Of a stretch of 64,000 nt of DNA, positions 8,561-16,764 are shown piece by piece. The translations under genes and the position numbers were made by a program. Within the stretch, counting starts at the first letter, position 1; each line of letters opens with the position of its first letter. The stretch is taken from positions 1,736,001 through 1,800,000 of the forward strand of contig NZ_CP107834.1 of assembly GCF_036346595.1 (NCBI RefSeq), written 5' to 3'. The notes below the pieces were generated by a model. The model saw nothing but the letters and a program-made list of their open reading frames with translations. It was not told where the DNA came from and ran no database searches. The stretch is from Streptomyces sp. NBC_00525 (GTDB taxonomy: Bacteria; Actinomycetota; Actinomycetes; Streptomycetales; Streptomycetaceae).

Positions 8561-9136
8561 ATGAGCCCTTCTTCCGCCGCCGCCCCCTTCGGCCCCCGTG
8601 AGTTCCAGCTCGTCCTGCTGCGCCGGATGGCCGACCATCAGCCCGGCCTCGTGGAGGACGCCCGGCACGAGCTGAGCGCCACGCTCGCCGAGATGCGCGA
8701 GGCGAACCGGCGCTGGCAGGCCATGGTCCGGGCGCCGGGCGGCCGGGGCTCGCTGCGCCGCTACCGCTCCGTGCTCGGTGAACCGGAGCAGACCGGCCGC
8801 CGGGCCATCGGCGACCTGGAGTGCGACGTGCTGCGGTGGCCGGTGCCGCTCTGGCCGGAGCTGCGGTTCGAGGTGATGGTGGCGCCGGGCGGGGCGGTGT
8901 GGAACGAGTGGCTGGTCCGGGCACCGGGCGCGGCGGCACCGGCCCTGCGGACGGTCGAGGACCTGGTGCCCTGGTCGTGCACGGTGGACGAGGTGGCCCG
9001 CGCCTTCGCCCCGGCCCGCCCGATGGAGGGCAGCGCGCCGACCCGCTGGGCGCTGGCGATCGGCTCGGGCGCGGACAGCCATGTCGCGGAGTTCACCTGG
9101 GGATTGCTCCAGCGGGTGCTGCCGGGCGGCCGCTGA
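8561..9136 (+). CDS. Conserved hypothetical protein, 191 aa
   Basis: I do not recognise a named family. The protein is soluble-looking, with no signal peptide or membrane helix. It begins with a Pro/Ala-rich tail, then a helical, charged stretch (LRRMADHQPGLVEDARHELSATLAEM), and a tryptophan-rich second half (DVLRWPVPLWPELRFEVMV, PTRWALAIGSGADS). Strong third-position GC bias supports real coding. It starts 28 nt after the MarR gene in the same direction; a CACGAT hexamer lies 6 nt before ATG 8561, but no clear ribosome site is seen. It may share the MarR transcript. Confidence 0.7.
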   Translation: MSPSSAAAPFGPREFQLVLLRRMADHQPGLVEDARHELSATLAEMREANRRWQAMVRAPGGRGSLRRYRSVLGEPEQTGRRAIGDLECDVLRWPVPLWPELRFEVMVAPGGAVWNEWLVRAPGAAAPALRTVEDLVPWSCTVDEVARAFAPARPMEGSAPTRWALAIGSGADSHVAEFTWGLLQRVLPGGR

Positions 9137-9363
9137 CGGCACGGGGGCGCGGGGCGGAGGGTGCTGCGGGGCGCCCGCTGACGGCCGGGACGCGGGGCGC
9201 GAGCACGTCCGCGGGCGCTCCCCTCCGGCGGCGCGCCCGACACGCCGTCAGGTGGTCCCTCCTACGGCTCAGCCCAGCGGGCGGCGCCTCCCCGAACGGC
9301 GCAGGCTTTCAGGAGAGCCGGCTGCCCGTCGGTCCCCCTCAACGCTTCCGGGAGGAACCCGCC

Positions 9364-10401
9364 GTGACCGTCAGCCTGGAGCAGTTGCGCCGTTGCCACA
9401 TCGCCGTGGACCTCGGAGCCTCCCGCACCCGTGTGTACGTGAAGGGGCCCGGCCTCGTCGTGGACGAGCCGAGCGTCGCCGCCGTCAACACCCGTACCGG
9501 CTCCCTGCTCGCCGTGGGCGCGCTGGCCGAACAGATGACGGGCCGCACCCCCGACTACATCCGGGTGGCGCGTCCGGTCTCCGGCGGGACGGTGGTGGAC
9601 ATCGAGATGGCCCAGCGGATGCTCCGTCATCTGCTCGGCGAGAAGCTGCGCCGCCAGTTGCGCCGCAAGCCCTGGCTGCGCGCCGCCGCCTGCACCCCGC
9701 ACGACAGCGACCCGCTGGCCCGGCGGGCGTCGGTGGAGACCCTGGTCGGTCTCGGGGCCCGCCGGGTGGAGCTGGTGGACACGCTGATCGCGGCGGCGGT
9801 CGGCAGCGGGCTGCCGGTCGAGCAGCCGACCGCGACCATGATCATGGTGTGCGGGGCGGCGACGACCCAGATCGCGGTGCTCTCGCTGGGCTCGATCGTG
9901 ACGGCGGTACGGCTGCCGATCGGCGGCGACGCGATCGACCACGCGGTCATCCAGCATCTGCGCCAGTACCACGAGCTGATGCTGCCGAGCCAGTCCGTGC
10001 GCCCCCTCCAACTCGCCCTCAGCGACAACGGGCTGACCACGCAGGGCCCCTCGGTCACCGAGATCCACGGCCGGGACGTGGCCACCGGGCTCGCCCGGAC
10101 CGTCCAGGTGGACACCGCCGCGATCCGCCAGGCGATCCACCGCCCGCTCACCGCGGTCCTGGACGGCGTCGGCAAGGTGCTGCGCAACTGCCCGCCCGAC
10201 CTGGTCGCCGACCTCGCGGACTGCGGGATCATGATGGTCGGCGGCAGCGCCCTGCTGCCCGGCCTCGACCAGATGCTCCGCGAGGCGACCGGGGTGCCGG
10301 TGCACATCGCGGAACAGCCCGACACCTGCTCCATCCTGGGCCTGGGCGCGATGCTGGACGGCGAGATCAGCCCCATGGTCCTCGACCCGCTGGCGAGCTG
10401 A
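9364..10401 (+). CDS. MreB-like actin-family protein
   Basis: A 345-residue member of the MreB/Mbl branch of the actin superfamily. Phosphate 1 is visible as AVDLGASRTRVYVKGPGLVVDEPSVAAVN, the connecting region includes PVSGGTVVDIEMAQRML, and the adenosine-side motif is IMMVGGSALLPGLDQML. It lacks the amphipathic membrane-binding N-terminus typical of MreB. GTG 9364 is preceded by GGAGG (9351-9355). mreCD and rodA are absent; a histidine kinase gene follows after 21 nt. Streptomyces have two dedicated cell-wall homologues elsewhere plus a shorter third one, and this resembles the third. The role is not inferred. Confidence 0.82.
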   Translation: MTVSLEQLRRCHIAVDLGASRTRVYVKGPGLVVDEPSVAAVNTRTGSLLAVGALAEQMTGRTPDYIRVARPVSGGTVVDIEMAQRMLRHLLGEKLRRQLRRKPWLRAAACTPHDSDPLARRASVETLVGLGARRVELVDTLIAAAVGSGLPVEQPTATMIMVCGAATTQIAVLSLGSIVTAVRLPIGGDAIDHAVIQHLRQYHELMLPSQSVRPLQLALSDNGLTTQGPSVTEIHGRDVATGLARTVQVDTAAIRQAIHRPLTAVLDGVGKVLRNCPPDLVADLADCGIMMVGGSALLPGLDQMLREATGVPVHIAEQPDTCSILGLGAMLDGEISPMVLDPLAS

Positions 10402-10422
10402 CCCGGACGGCGGGAGCGGACG

Positions 10423-12006
10423 GTGACGGACCGGCCGCCCGGGGTGCCGCAGGAGCCCGGCCTGCCCCGCTCGCCGCTGCTCCCCCGGCTCCTGGAGGCG
10501 GTGCTGAGCGTCGGCTCGGACCTCGAACTGCGGGCCACGCTCCAGCAGATCATCGACACCGCGACCGCCCTGACCGAGGCCCGCTACGGGGCGCTGGGCG
10601 TCCTCGACCCCGGCCGGGGCACGATCCGCGAGCTGTACGTCTGCGGGATGAGCGAGGAGGAGCAGGCGGCCGTCGGCGACTTCCCGGACGGGCACACCGG
10701 ACTGCTCGGCGCGCTCACGGACGCCGCGGAGCCGCTGCGCTCCGACGACCTGACCGCCGATCCGCGCTCCACCGGCATGCCGGCCGGCCATCCGCCGATG
10801 CGCTCGTTCCTCGGCGCCCCGATCCGCGTCCACCACGAGGTGTTCGGCAACATCTATCTGGCCGAGAAGGACACCGGGCACTTCACGGAGACCGACGCCG
10901 GACTGCTGAAGGTCCTGGCCGCGCAGGCCGGCATCGCCATCGGCAACGCCCGCCTCTACGAGAACGCCCGCCGGCGGGAGCGCTGGATCGAGGGCGCGGC
11001 GGCCGTCACCAACACCCTGCTCACCGGGGAGAACCTGTCCGACGCGCTGACCGCGGTCGCCGAGCGGGCCCGCATCCTCAGCGACGCCTCGGCCGGGGTG
11101 ATCCTGCAGCCCACCGAGGACGGCGGGATGGAGATCGTCGTCGCCGCCACCCGGGAGGACCCGGCCGGCCTGGTGGGCACGGCGATCGCGCCGGGCTCGC
11201 CCGTCCTGGAACAGCTGCTGGGCGGCGAGGCCGTCTTCATCGAGGACTCGGCGACCGATCCCCGGATGACCACACCGGTGCGGTCGCGGTTCGGCCCGAG
11301 CATGATGCTGCCGCTGCAGAGCGGGGGCCGGCTCATCGGCACGCTCGCGCTGCCCCGGCGGCACGGCGCCCGCCCGTACAGCGACATGGAGCGGCTGCTG
11401 GCCGCGCAGTTCGCCTCGCAGGCGGCGCTGGCCCTGGTGCTCGCCGACTCGCAGCAGGACCGGGAGCGGCTGGCGGTGTACGAGGACCGCGACCGGATCG
11501 CGCGGGACCTGCACGACCTGGTCGTCCAGCGGCTGTTCGCCACCGAGATGATGCTGGAGTCCACGCGCCGCAGGGCCGGGGCCGGGGAGACGGCCGAACT
11601 GCTCGGCCGGGCCGTCGACGAGCTGGACTCGACGATCCAGGAGGTACGGACGGCCATCTTCGCGCTCCAGCAGCCGCCCGCCGACGCCCCCGCCACCTTC
11701 CGGGGCCAGGTGCTGCGGGAGACCGGGGGCGCGGCGGCGCTGCTCGGCTTCCGGCCGTCGGTGCGGTTCGCGGGGGCGGTGGACGCGCTGGTACCGGAGC
11801 CGGTCGGCAAGCGGCTGCTCGCGGCGCTGCGGGGCGCGCTCGCGGCGGCGCACCGGCGGGCCGGGGTCTCGGCGATCGAGGTGACGGTGGACGCGACGGC
11901 GACGCTGCCGGACGGGCGGGGCGCGGTCCGGCTCACGGTCGCGGACGACGGGCGGGAGCCGGACGGGTCGCGGGCGCCCGCGGTGGTCTGGGAGGCGCCG
12001 CTGTGA
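10423..12006 (+). CDS. GAF-domain sensor histidine kinase with degenerate ATPase domain
   Basis: A 527-residue protein of the DevS/NarL-kinase layout. Two GAF domains span roughly residues 25-180 and 195-345, followed by a HisKA_3 dimerisation segment with the phospho-acceptor His364 in RIARDLHDLVVQRLF. The ATPase domain is abnormal: the N-box (normally LREALxNAxRHA) reads LRGALAAAHRRAG, losing the metal-binding Asn, and after VADDG the glycine-rich lid is missing before a terminal VVWEAPL. It is therefore possibly catalytically weak or a pseudokinase. No response regulator is adjacent. GTG 10423 lies 21 nt after the MreB-like gene. Confidence 0.85.
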   Translation: MTDRPPGVPQEPGLPRSPLLPRLLEAVLSVGSDLELRATLQQIIDTATALTEARYGALGVLDPGRGTIRELYVCGMSEEEQAAVGDFPDGHTGLLGALTDAAEPLRSDDLTADPRSTGMPAGHPPMRSFLGAPIRVHHEVFGNIYLAEKDTGHFTETDAGLLKVLAAQAGIAIGNARLYENARRRERWIEGAAAVTNTLLTGENLSDALTAVAERARILSDASAGVILQPTEDGGMEIVVAATREDPAGLVGTAIAPGSPVLEQLLGGEAVFIEDSATDPRMTTPVRSRFGPSMMLPLQSGGRLIGTLALPRRHGARPYSDMERLLAAQFASQAALALVLADSQQDRERLAVYEDRDRIARDLHDLVVQRLFATEMMLESTRRRAGAGETAELLGRAVDELDSTIQEVRTAIFALQQPPADAPATFRGQVLRETGGAAALLGFRPSVRFAGAVDALVPEPVGKRLLAALRGALAAAHRRAGVSAIEVTVDATATLPDGRGAVRLTVADDGREPDGSRAPAVVWEAPL

Positions 12007-12015
12007 GCGGCGCGG

Positions 12016-12447
12016 TCACTGCCCGGGGGCGGCCCGGAGCGCCACGCGGGTGTTCGAGTGGGCGACGCCCGCCTCGCGCTTGAGGCGGCGCAGGAGGGTG
12101 TCGAGCGCCGCGGTGTCGGCCGCGGTGGCGCGTACCAGGTAGTCGTGTCCGCCGGTCACGTGCACCACTTCGGTGATGCCGGGCAGGGCCAGCACCGCCC
12201 GTTCGAAGGTCTCGTTGGTGGTGTCGATGCGCAGGGTGACGTCGATGAAGACGACGAGCCCGGTGCGGGTGTCGGCGGCCGGGTCGATGATCACGGTGAA
12301 GCCGCGGATCACGCCGTCCTTGCGCAGCCGTCTGACCCGGTCGGCCGCCGCGTTGGCGCTGAGCCCGACCCGTACGCCCAGGTCGCGGTACGAGATCCGG
12401 GCATCCTCCTGGAGGACGCCGAGGATTTCCCTGTCCAGACGATCCAT
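12016..12447 (-). CDS. Lrp/AsnC-family transcriptional regulator
   Basis: A 143-residue regulator: an N-terminal helix-turn-helix (LDREILGVLQEDARISYRDLG, then GLSANAAADRVRRL) followed by an RAM/AsnC ligand-binding domain with GHDYLVRA. Such proteins form octamers and respond to amino acids. ATG 12447 has no ribosome site; GACAAT stands 6 nt upstream, fitting leaderless transcription. It is divergent from a NarK-like transporter, and three 23-bp tandem repeats lie between the two genes, an attractive target for this protein. It is convergent with the kinase gene, with 9 nt between the stops. Confidence 0.92.
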   Translation of the reverse strand: MDRLDREILGVLQEDARISYRDLGVRVGLSANAAADRVRRLRKDGVIRGFTVIIDPAADTRTGLVVFIDVTLRIDTTNETFERAVLALPGITEVVHVTGGHDYLVRATAADTAALDTLLRRLKREAGVAHSNTRVALRAAPGQ

Positions 12448-12453
12448 GGACCA

Positions 12454-12459
12454 ATTGTC
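12454..12459 (-). promoter_or_regulatory. Candidate -10 hexamer for the leaderless lrp-type gene
   Basis: GACAAT on the minus strand ends 6 nt before ATG 12447. The same hexamer and spacing occur before recO, and with 7 nt before the dus gene. Confidence 0.5.
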
Positions 12460-12466
12460 GCAGCTT

Positions 12467-12535
12467 CGGCGCGTATGCGGGGATCGGGTCGGCGTGTATG
12501 CGGGGATCGGGTCGGCGCGTATGCGGGGACCGGGG
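12467..12535. repeat. Three tandem 23-bp repeats, candidate Lrp operator array
   Basis: Units occupy 12467-12489, 12490-12512 and 12513-12535. The unit contains CGGCGCGTATGCGGGGATC; unit 2 differs at one base and unit 3 at two. The 23-bp period is about two helical turns, so the units lie on one face of DNA. The array sits between the divergent Lrp-type regulator and transporter genes. Confidence 0.85.
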
Positions 12536-12592
12536 AGGCGTCCCCCGTACGGCTCAGGCCGACGCGCTCACCGCCGGTGTCCCGCCTTGACT

Positions 12593-12610
12593 GGCTGTGT
12601 GGACACAGCC
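12593..12610. promoter_or_regulatory. Palindrome at the start of the transporter gene
   Basis: GGCTGTGT-GG-ACACAGCC is a perfect 8-bp-arm palindrome. It overlaps one candidate start codon (GTG 12599) and directly precedes another (GTG 12611). The binder is unknown. Confidence 0.55.
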
Positions 12611-13804
12611 GTGAAGCAGTCACCCCCGCGTGCGGGCTCTTCCGCCGCCTATCGCAACCTGATCATGGCCACCGTCGGATTCACGCTCACGTTCTGGGCC
12701 TGGAACCTGATCGCGCCCATGTCGGGGGAGTACAAGGACCGGCTCGATCTGGATTCCTTCCAGCAGTCCCTGCTGGTCGCCGTGCCCGTGCTGGTCGGCT
12801 CGCTGGGCCGCATCCCGGTGGGCGCGCTGACCGACAGGTACGGGGCGCGGCTGATGTTCCCGCTCACCTCGGCGCTGACGATCCTGCCGGTGCTGCTGCT
12901 GATCCCGGCGAAGAACTCGTACGGTGCGATGCTCGCCGTGGGCTTTCTGCTGGGTATCGGCGGTACGACGTTCGCGATCGGCATCCCGCTGGTCAACTCG
13001 TGGTTCCCGCCCGCCAAGCGCGGCCTCGCGCTCGGTGTCTTCGGCATGGGCATGGGCGGCGTCGCGCTGTCGGGCTATTTCACCCCGCGCATCGCGAAGC
13101 ACGGCGACAACCTGCCGTTCCTCGTGGTCGCCGGGGCCCTGGTGGTGTACGCGGCGCTCTCGGCGGTGCTCATCAACGACCACCCGGACCGGCAGGTGCC
13201 CACCGACTCGCTGGGGCACCGGCTGGGGTCGGCGGGCCGGCTGCGGGTGACCTGGGAGCTGTCGGCGCTGTACGCGATCGGCTTCGGCGGGATCGTCGCG
13301 TTCGGGGTGTACCTGCCGACGTACCTGAAGACGTGGTACGAGCTGACGCCGACCGACGCCGGTACCAAGGCGGCCGGGTTCGCCCTGGTGACGGTCGTCT
13401 TCCGGCCGTTCGGCGGCTGGCTGTCCGACCGGCTGCACCCGGCGGTCGTGACCTCGGTGGCGCTCGGGGTGGCCGCCCTGATGGCCATCGTCCAGGCGTT
13501 CGACCCGAGGCTGGACCCGACGGGCACGGTGGCGCTGCTGGTGATGGCGGCGGGCCTGGGCATGGCGAGCGGCAGCGTCTTCGCCCTGGTCTCGCAGGTC
13601 ACCCCGCAGGCGAAGGTGGGCAGTGTGACCGGGATCGTCGGCGCGATGGGCGGTCTGGGCGGGTTCGTGCCACCGCTGGTGATGGGCGCGATCTACAGCG
13701 CGAAGGACTCGTACTCGATCGGCTTCATGCTGCTGTCCGACCTGGCGCTTGCGGGCTGTGTGTACGCCTTCGGCCGCATGCGCACGGTACGGCGGGACGG
13801 ATGA
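12599..13804 (+). CDS. MFS transporter, nitrate/nitrite NarK-like
   Basis: A roughly 401-residue permease with about 12 membrane segments. It has the MFS loop GALTDRYGARLMFPL and the glycine-rich NarK-type motifs FGMGMGGVALSGYF and GIVGAMGGLGGFVPP. NarK proteins move nitrate or nitrite. Start choice is uncertain: GTG 12599 and GTG 12611 are both possible and neither has a ribosome site. It is divergent from an Lrp regulator, not linked to nitrate reductase; nirBD lies about 28 kb away. Nitrate/nitrite transport is the best guess, but other anions are possible. Confidence 0.82.
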   Translation: MDTAVKQSPPRAGSSAAYRNLIMATVGFTLTFWAWNLIAPMSGEYKDRLDLDSFQQSLLVAVPVLVGSLGRIPVGALTDRYGARLMFPLTSALTILPVLLLIPAKNSYGAMLAVGFLLGIGGTTFAIGIPLVNSWFPPAKRGLALGVFGMGMGGVALSGYFTPRIAKHGDNLPFLVVAGALVVYAALSAVLINDHPDRQVPTDSLGHRLGSAGRLRVTWELSALYAIGFGGIVAFGVYLPTYLKTWYELTPTDAGTKAAGFALVTVVFRPFGGWLSDRLHPAVVTSVALGVAALMAIVQAFDPRLDPTGTVALLVMAAGLGMASGSVFALVSQVTPQAKVGSVTGIVGAMGGLGGFVPPLVMGAIYSAKDSYSIGFMLLSDLALAGCVYAFGRMRTVRRDG

Positions 13805-13881
13805 CGGGGCGAGGTGTGCGCGGGGGTGAGGCGTGGGCCTCATTCGAGGCGCTTTCGAGGGCCGGGGGCATCCGATCGCTC

Positions 13882-13887
13882 TAGGGT
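13882..13887 (+). promoter_or_regulatory. Candidate -10 hexamer for matB
   Basis: TAGGGT ends 7 nt before GTG 13895, favouring that codon over ATG 13898 as a leaderless start. Confidence 0.5.
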
Positions 13888-13894
13888 GCGCAGG

Positions 13895-15361
13895 GTGATG
13901 CCACTTCTGCCCGCACTCCAGGACGCGACCGCTCCGGCGGCCGCCCGCGAAGCCGTCCGGTTCGACGACGTCAGCCTCACCTACTCCGCCCTCGCCGAAG
14001 TCACGGCCGGTCTCGCGGCCCGGCTGGCCGGCGCGGTCCGGGTGGCCGTCTGGGCCACACCGACCGCCCACACCGTCGTCGCGGTGGTGGCCGCCCTCCG
14101 GGCCGGGGTCCCGGCCGTCCCGCTGAACCCGAGGACGGGCGGGCGCGAGCTGGCACACATCGTCACGGACAGCGCCCCCACCCTGGTCCTGGCCGCCCCC
14201 TGCGACGAGCTGCCGCCCGCGCTCGCCGGCCTGGAACGCCTGGACGTCCCCACCGCCCCGCAGGGCGGCCCCGCCCCGGCCGCGCTCCCCGAGCCGGATC
14301 CGGAGTCCGCCGCCCTCGTCGTCTACACCTCGGGCACGACCGGCCCGCCGAAGGGCGCCGTGCTGCCCCGCCGGGCGCTCGCCGCCTCGCTGGACGCGCT
14401 GGAGGACGCCTGGGAGTGGACCGCCGACGACGTCCTCGTCCAGGCGCTGCCGCTGTTCCACGTGCACGGGCTGATCCTGGGCGTGCTGGGCCCCCTGCGC
14501 CGGGGCGGCTCGGTGCGCCACCTGGGCCGGTTCTCGCCCGAGGGCGTCGCCCGTGAGCTGGCCTCGGGCGGCACGATGCTGTTCGGCGTACCGACCATGT
14601 ACCACCGGCTCGCGGAGGCGCTGGCCGGTCCGCGGGAGTCCGCCGCCGGTCTGGCGAAGGCGCTCGCGGGCGCCCGGCTGCTCGTCTCCGGTTCGGCCGC
14701 CCTGCCCGTCCACGACCACGAGCGCATCGCCGCGGCGACCGGCCGCCGGGTCATCGAGCGGTACGGCATGACGGAGACCCTGATGAACACGGGCATGCGG
14801 GCCGACGGGGCGCCGCGTCCCGGCACGGTCGGCCCGCCGCTGCGCGGGGTGGAGCTGCGCCTGGTGGAGGAGGACGGCGGCCCGCTCGCCGACCCGGACG
14901 CCATCGGCGAGATCCAGGTGCGCGGCCCGAACCTGTTCACCGGCTATCTGAACCGGCCCGACGCGACGGCCGCCGCGCTCACCGCCGACGGCTGGTTCCG
15001 CACCGGCGACATGGCGGTGCTCGACCCGGACGGCTATGTGCGCATCGTCGGCCGCAAGGCCACGGACCTGATCAAGAGCGGCGGCTTCAAGATCGGCGCC
15101 GGCGAGATCGAGAACGCGCTGCTCGACCACCCCGGTGTGCGCGAGGCGGCGGTCACCGGGGAACCCGACCCGGATCTCGGCGAGCGCATCACGGCCTGGG
15201 TGGTCCCGGCCGACCCCGCCGCCCCGCCCTCCGCCGACGAGCTGGCGGACCATGTCGCGGCCCAGCTGGCCCCGCACAAGCGCCCGCGCACCGTTCGCTA
15301 CCTGGACGCGCTCCCCCGCAACGACCTGGGGAAGATCATGAAGCGGGCCCTCCATGGCTGA
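13895..15361 (+). CDS. matB: Malonyl-CoA synthetase (MatB, AMP-forming ligase)
   Basis: A 488-residue acyl-AMP-forming enzyme that makes malonyl-CoA from malonate, ATP and CoA. Motifs: ATP loop VVYTSGTTGPPKGAV, PLFHVHGLILG, ERYGMTETLMN, GWFRTGDMA, and the C-terminal catalytic Lys in PRNDLGKIMKR. From memory it is very close along its length to S. coelicolor MatB (SCO2444). GTG 13895 gives an N-terminus of the same length as that protein and has TAGGGT 7 nt upstream. Its stop overlaps the start of the carboxyltransferase gene by 8 nt, so the two are coupled. Methylmalonate is also a known MatB substrate. Confidence 0.92.
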   Translation: MMPLLPALQDATAPAAAREAVRFDDVSLTYSALAEVTAGLAARLAGAVRVAVWATPTAHTVVAVVAALRAGVPAVPLNPRTGGRELAHIVTDSAPTLVLAAPCDELPPALAGLERLDVPTAPQGGPAPAALPEPDPESAALVVYTSGTTGPPKGAVLPRRALAASLDALEDAWEWTADDVLVQALPLFHVHGLILGVLGPLRRGGSVRHLGRFSPEGVARELASGGTMLFGVPTMYHRLAEALAGPRESAAGLAKALAGARLLVSGSAALPVHDHERIAAATGRRVIERYGMTETLMNTGMRADGAPRPGTVGPPLRGVELRLVEEDGGPLADPDAIGEIQVRGPNLFTGYLNRPDATAAALTADGWFRTGDMAVLDPDGYVRIVGRKATDLIKSGGFKIGAGEIENALLDHPGVREAAVTGEPDPDLGERITAWVVPADPAAPPSADELADHVAAQLAPHKRPRTVRYLDALPRNDLGKIMKRALHG

Positions 15362-16709
15362 GCGGCTGACGGCACGCGAGGCGATCGCCGCGCTCACCGC
15401 CGACTTCACCGAGCTGCCCGCCCCGGCCGGCGACACCACCGGCGACGGCCCGCTCGACTGGACCGGCTACGCGGAGTCCAGGGCGCGCGCCACCGCCCGT
15501 ACCGGCGAGCGGGAGTCCGTCGTGCACGGCACCGCCGAGGTCGGCGGGCACCCCTGCGTCCTGCTCTCCTTCGAGTTCGGCTTCCTGGGCGGCTCGCTGG
15601 GGCAGCGCACCGGGGACCAGCTGGTGGTGGCGTACGAGGAGGCCCTGGCCCGGCGGCTGCCGCTCGTCTCGCTCATCGCCACCGGCGGCAGCCGGATGCA
15701 GGAGGGCATGATCGCGCTGACCCAGCTCCAGCGGGTGGCCAGCGCCTCTGCCCGGCTGCGGGCGGCGGGCCCGGCGCAGCTCGCCGTCCTGCGGGACCCG
15801 ACGACCGGGGGCGGCTGGGCCACGCTGGGCGCGGGCGCGGACGTGATCCTGGCGCTGCCCGGCGCGCAGATCGGGTTCGCCGGTTCGCGGGTGCGTCCGG
15901 CCGACGCCGACCCCGCCGCGTACGAGGCGGCCGGGCAGCTCGCGGCCGGTTCGGTGGACGCGGTCGTGCCGGCCGGGGAGCTGCCGGACACGGTCGGGCG
16001 CTGGCTCGGCCTGCTCGGCCACCACGCAACGCCGCTCCCGGCGGCCCCGTTTCCGGCGGCGCTCGGGGCGACCGACCTGCCCCGGACCGGCTGGGAGGCG
16101 GTGGAGCGGGCCAGGTCGGCGGAGCGGCCGCGCGCCGGCGCCTATCTGGACGCCTACTTCGAGGCGCGGCTGCCGCTGAGCGGCGACCGCTGCGGCGGCA
16201 CCGACGCGGGGCTGCTGTGCGGGTTCGGGCTGCGCGCGGGGAGCCCGGTGGCGTACGTGGCGCAGTGCGGCACCGCGACCCGGCCGGCCGGTTACCGCAC
16301 GGCGGCCCGGGTGATCCGGCTCGCCGACCGGCTGGGCGTCCCGGTGCTCACGCTGGTGGACACGCCGGGCGCGGCCAACGACGCGGAGGCGGAGCGCTCG
16401 GGTGCGGGCGCGGCCATCGCGGACGCCTTCGCGGCGATCGCGGCGGCACGGGTGCCGGTGACGACGCTGGTGATCGGCGAGGGCGGCTCTGGCGGTGCGC
16501 TGGCGCTGGCCGCGCCGGACAACACCCATGTCACCCCGGACGGCTACTTCTCCGTCATCGCGCCGGAGCTGGCCGCCGCGATCCTCAAGCGCTCCCCGGA
16601 CGAGGTGCGGGCCACGGCCGGCCAGCTCCGGCTGCGTCCGCAGGATCTGGTGGAGCTGGGCACGGCCCGCTCGGTGGCCGGCCCGGCCGCCGACGGGCAG
16701 CGGGCGTGA
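15354..16709 (+). CDS. Acyl-CoA carboxyltransferase-domain protein (fused beta-alpha type)
   Basis: A 451-residue protein with two crotonase-like halves: an N-terminal half (FGFLGGSLGQRTGDQLVVAYE, ATGGSRMQEGM) like the AccD/beta side and a C-terminal half (LVDTPGAANDAEAERSGAGAAIADAF, IGEGGSGGALALA) like the AccA/alpha side. There is no N-terminal zinc finger and no biotin domain. It overlaps matB by 8 nt. Carboxyltransferases exchange a carboxyl group between biotin and acyl-CoA, so with MatB it points to malonyl-CoA metabolism. The biotin partner is not in the window, and direction of reaction is unknown. Confidence 0.85.
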   Translation: MAERLTAREAIAALTADFTELPAPAGDTTGDGPLDWTGYAESRARATARTGERESVVHGTAEVGGHPCVLLSFEFGFLGGSLGQRTGDQLVVAYEEALARRLPLVSLIATGGSRMQEGMIALTQLQRVASASARLRAAGPAQLAVLRDPTTGGGWATLGAGADVILALPGAQIGFAGSRVRPADADPAAYEAAGQLAAGSVDAVVPAGELPDTVGRWLGLLGHHATPLPAAPFPAALGATDLPRTGWEAVERARSAERPRAGAYLDAYFEARLPLSGDRCGGTDAGLLCGFGLRAGSPVAYVAQCGTATRPAGYRTAARVIRLADRLGVPVLTLVDTPGAANDAEAERSGAGAAIADAFAAIAAARVPVTTLVIGEGGSGGALALAAPDNTHVTPDGYFSVIAPELAAAILKRSPDEVRATAGQLRLRPQDLVELGTARSVAGPAADGQRA

Positions 16710-16764
16710 AGGGTGGCTAGCGTGAGGGAGGGGGCAGCCCGCTCACGCGAGGAGATGACCGACG

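Noticed and set aside
9081..12083. A 1000-codon frame over the MreB-like and kinase genes
   Set aside because: Composition is almost entirely Arg, Gly, Pro and Ala with no motifs; it is the shadow of the two real genes.
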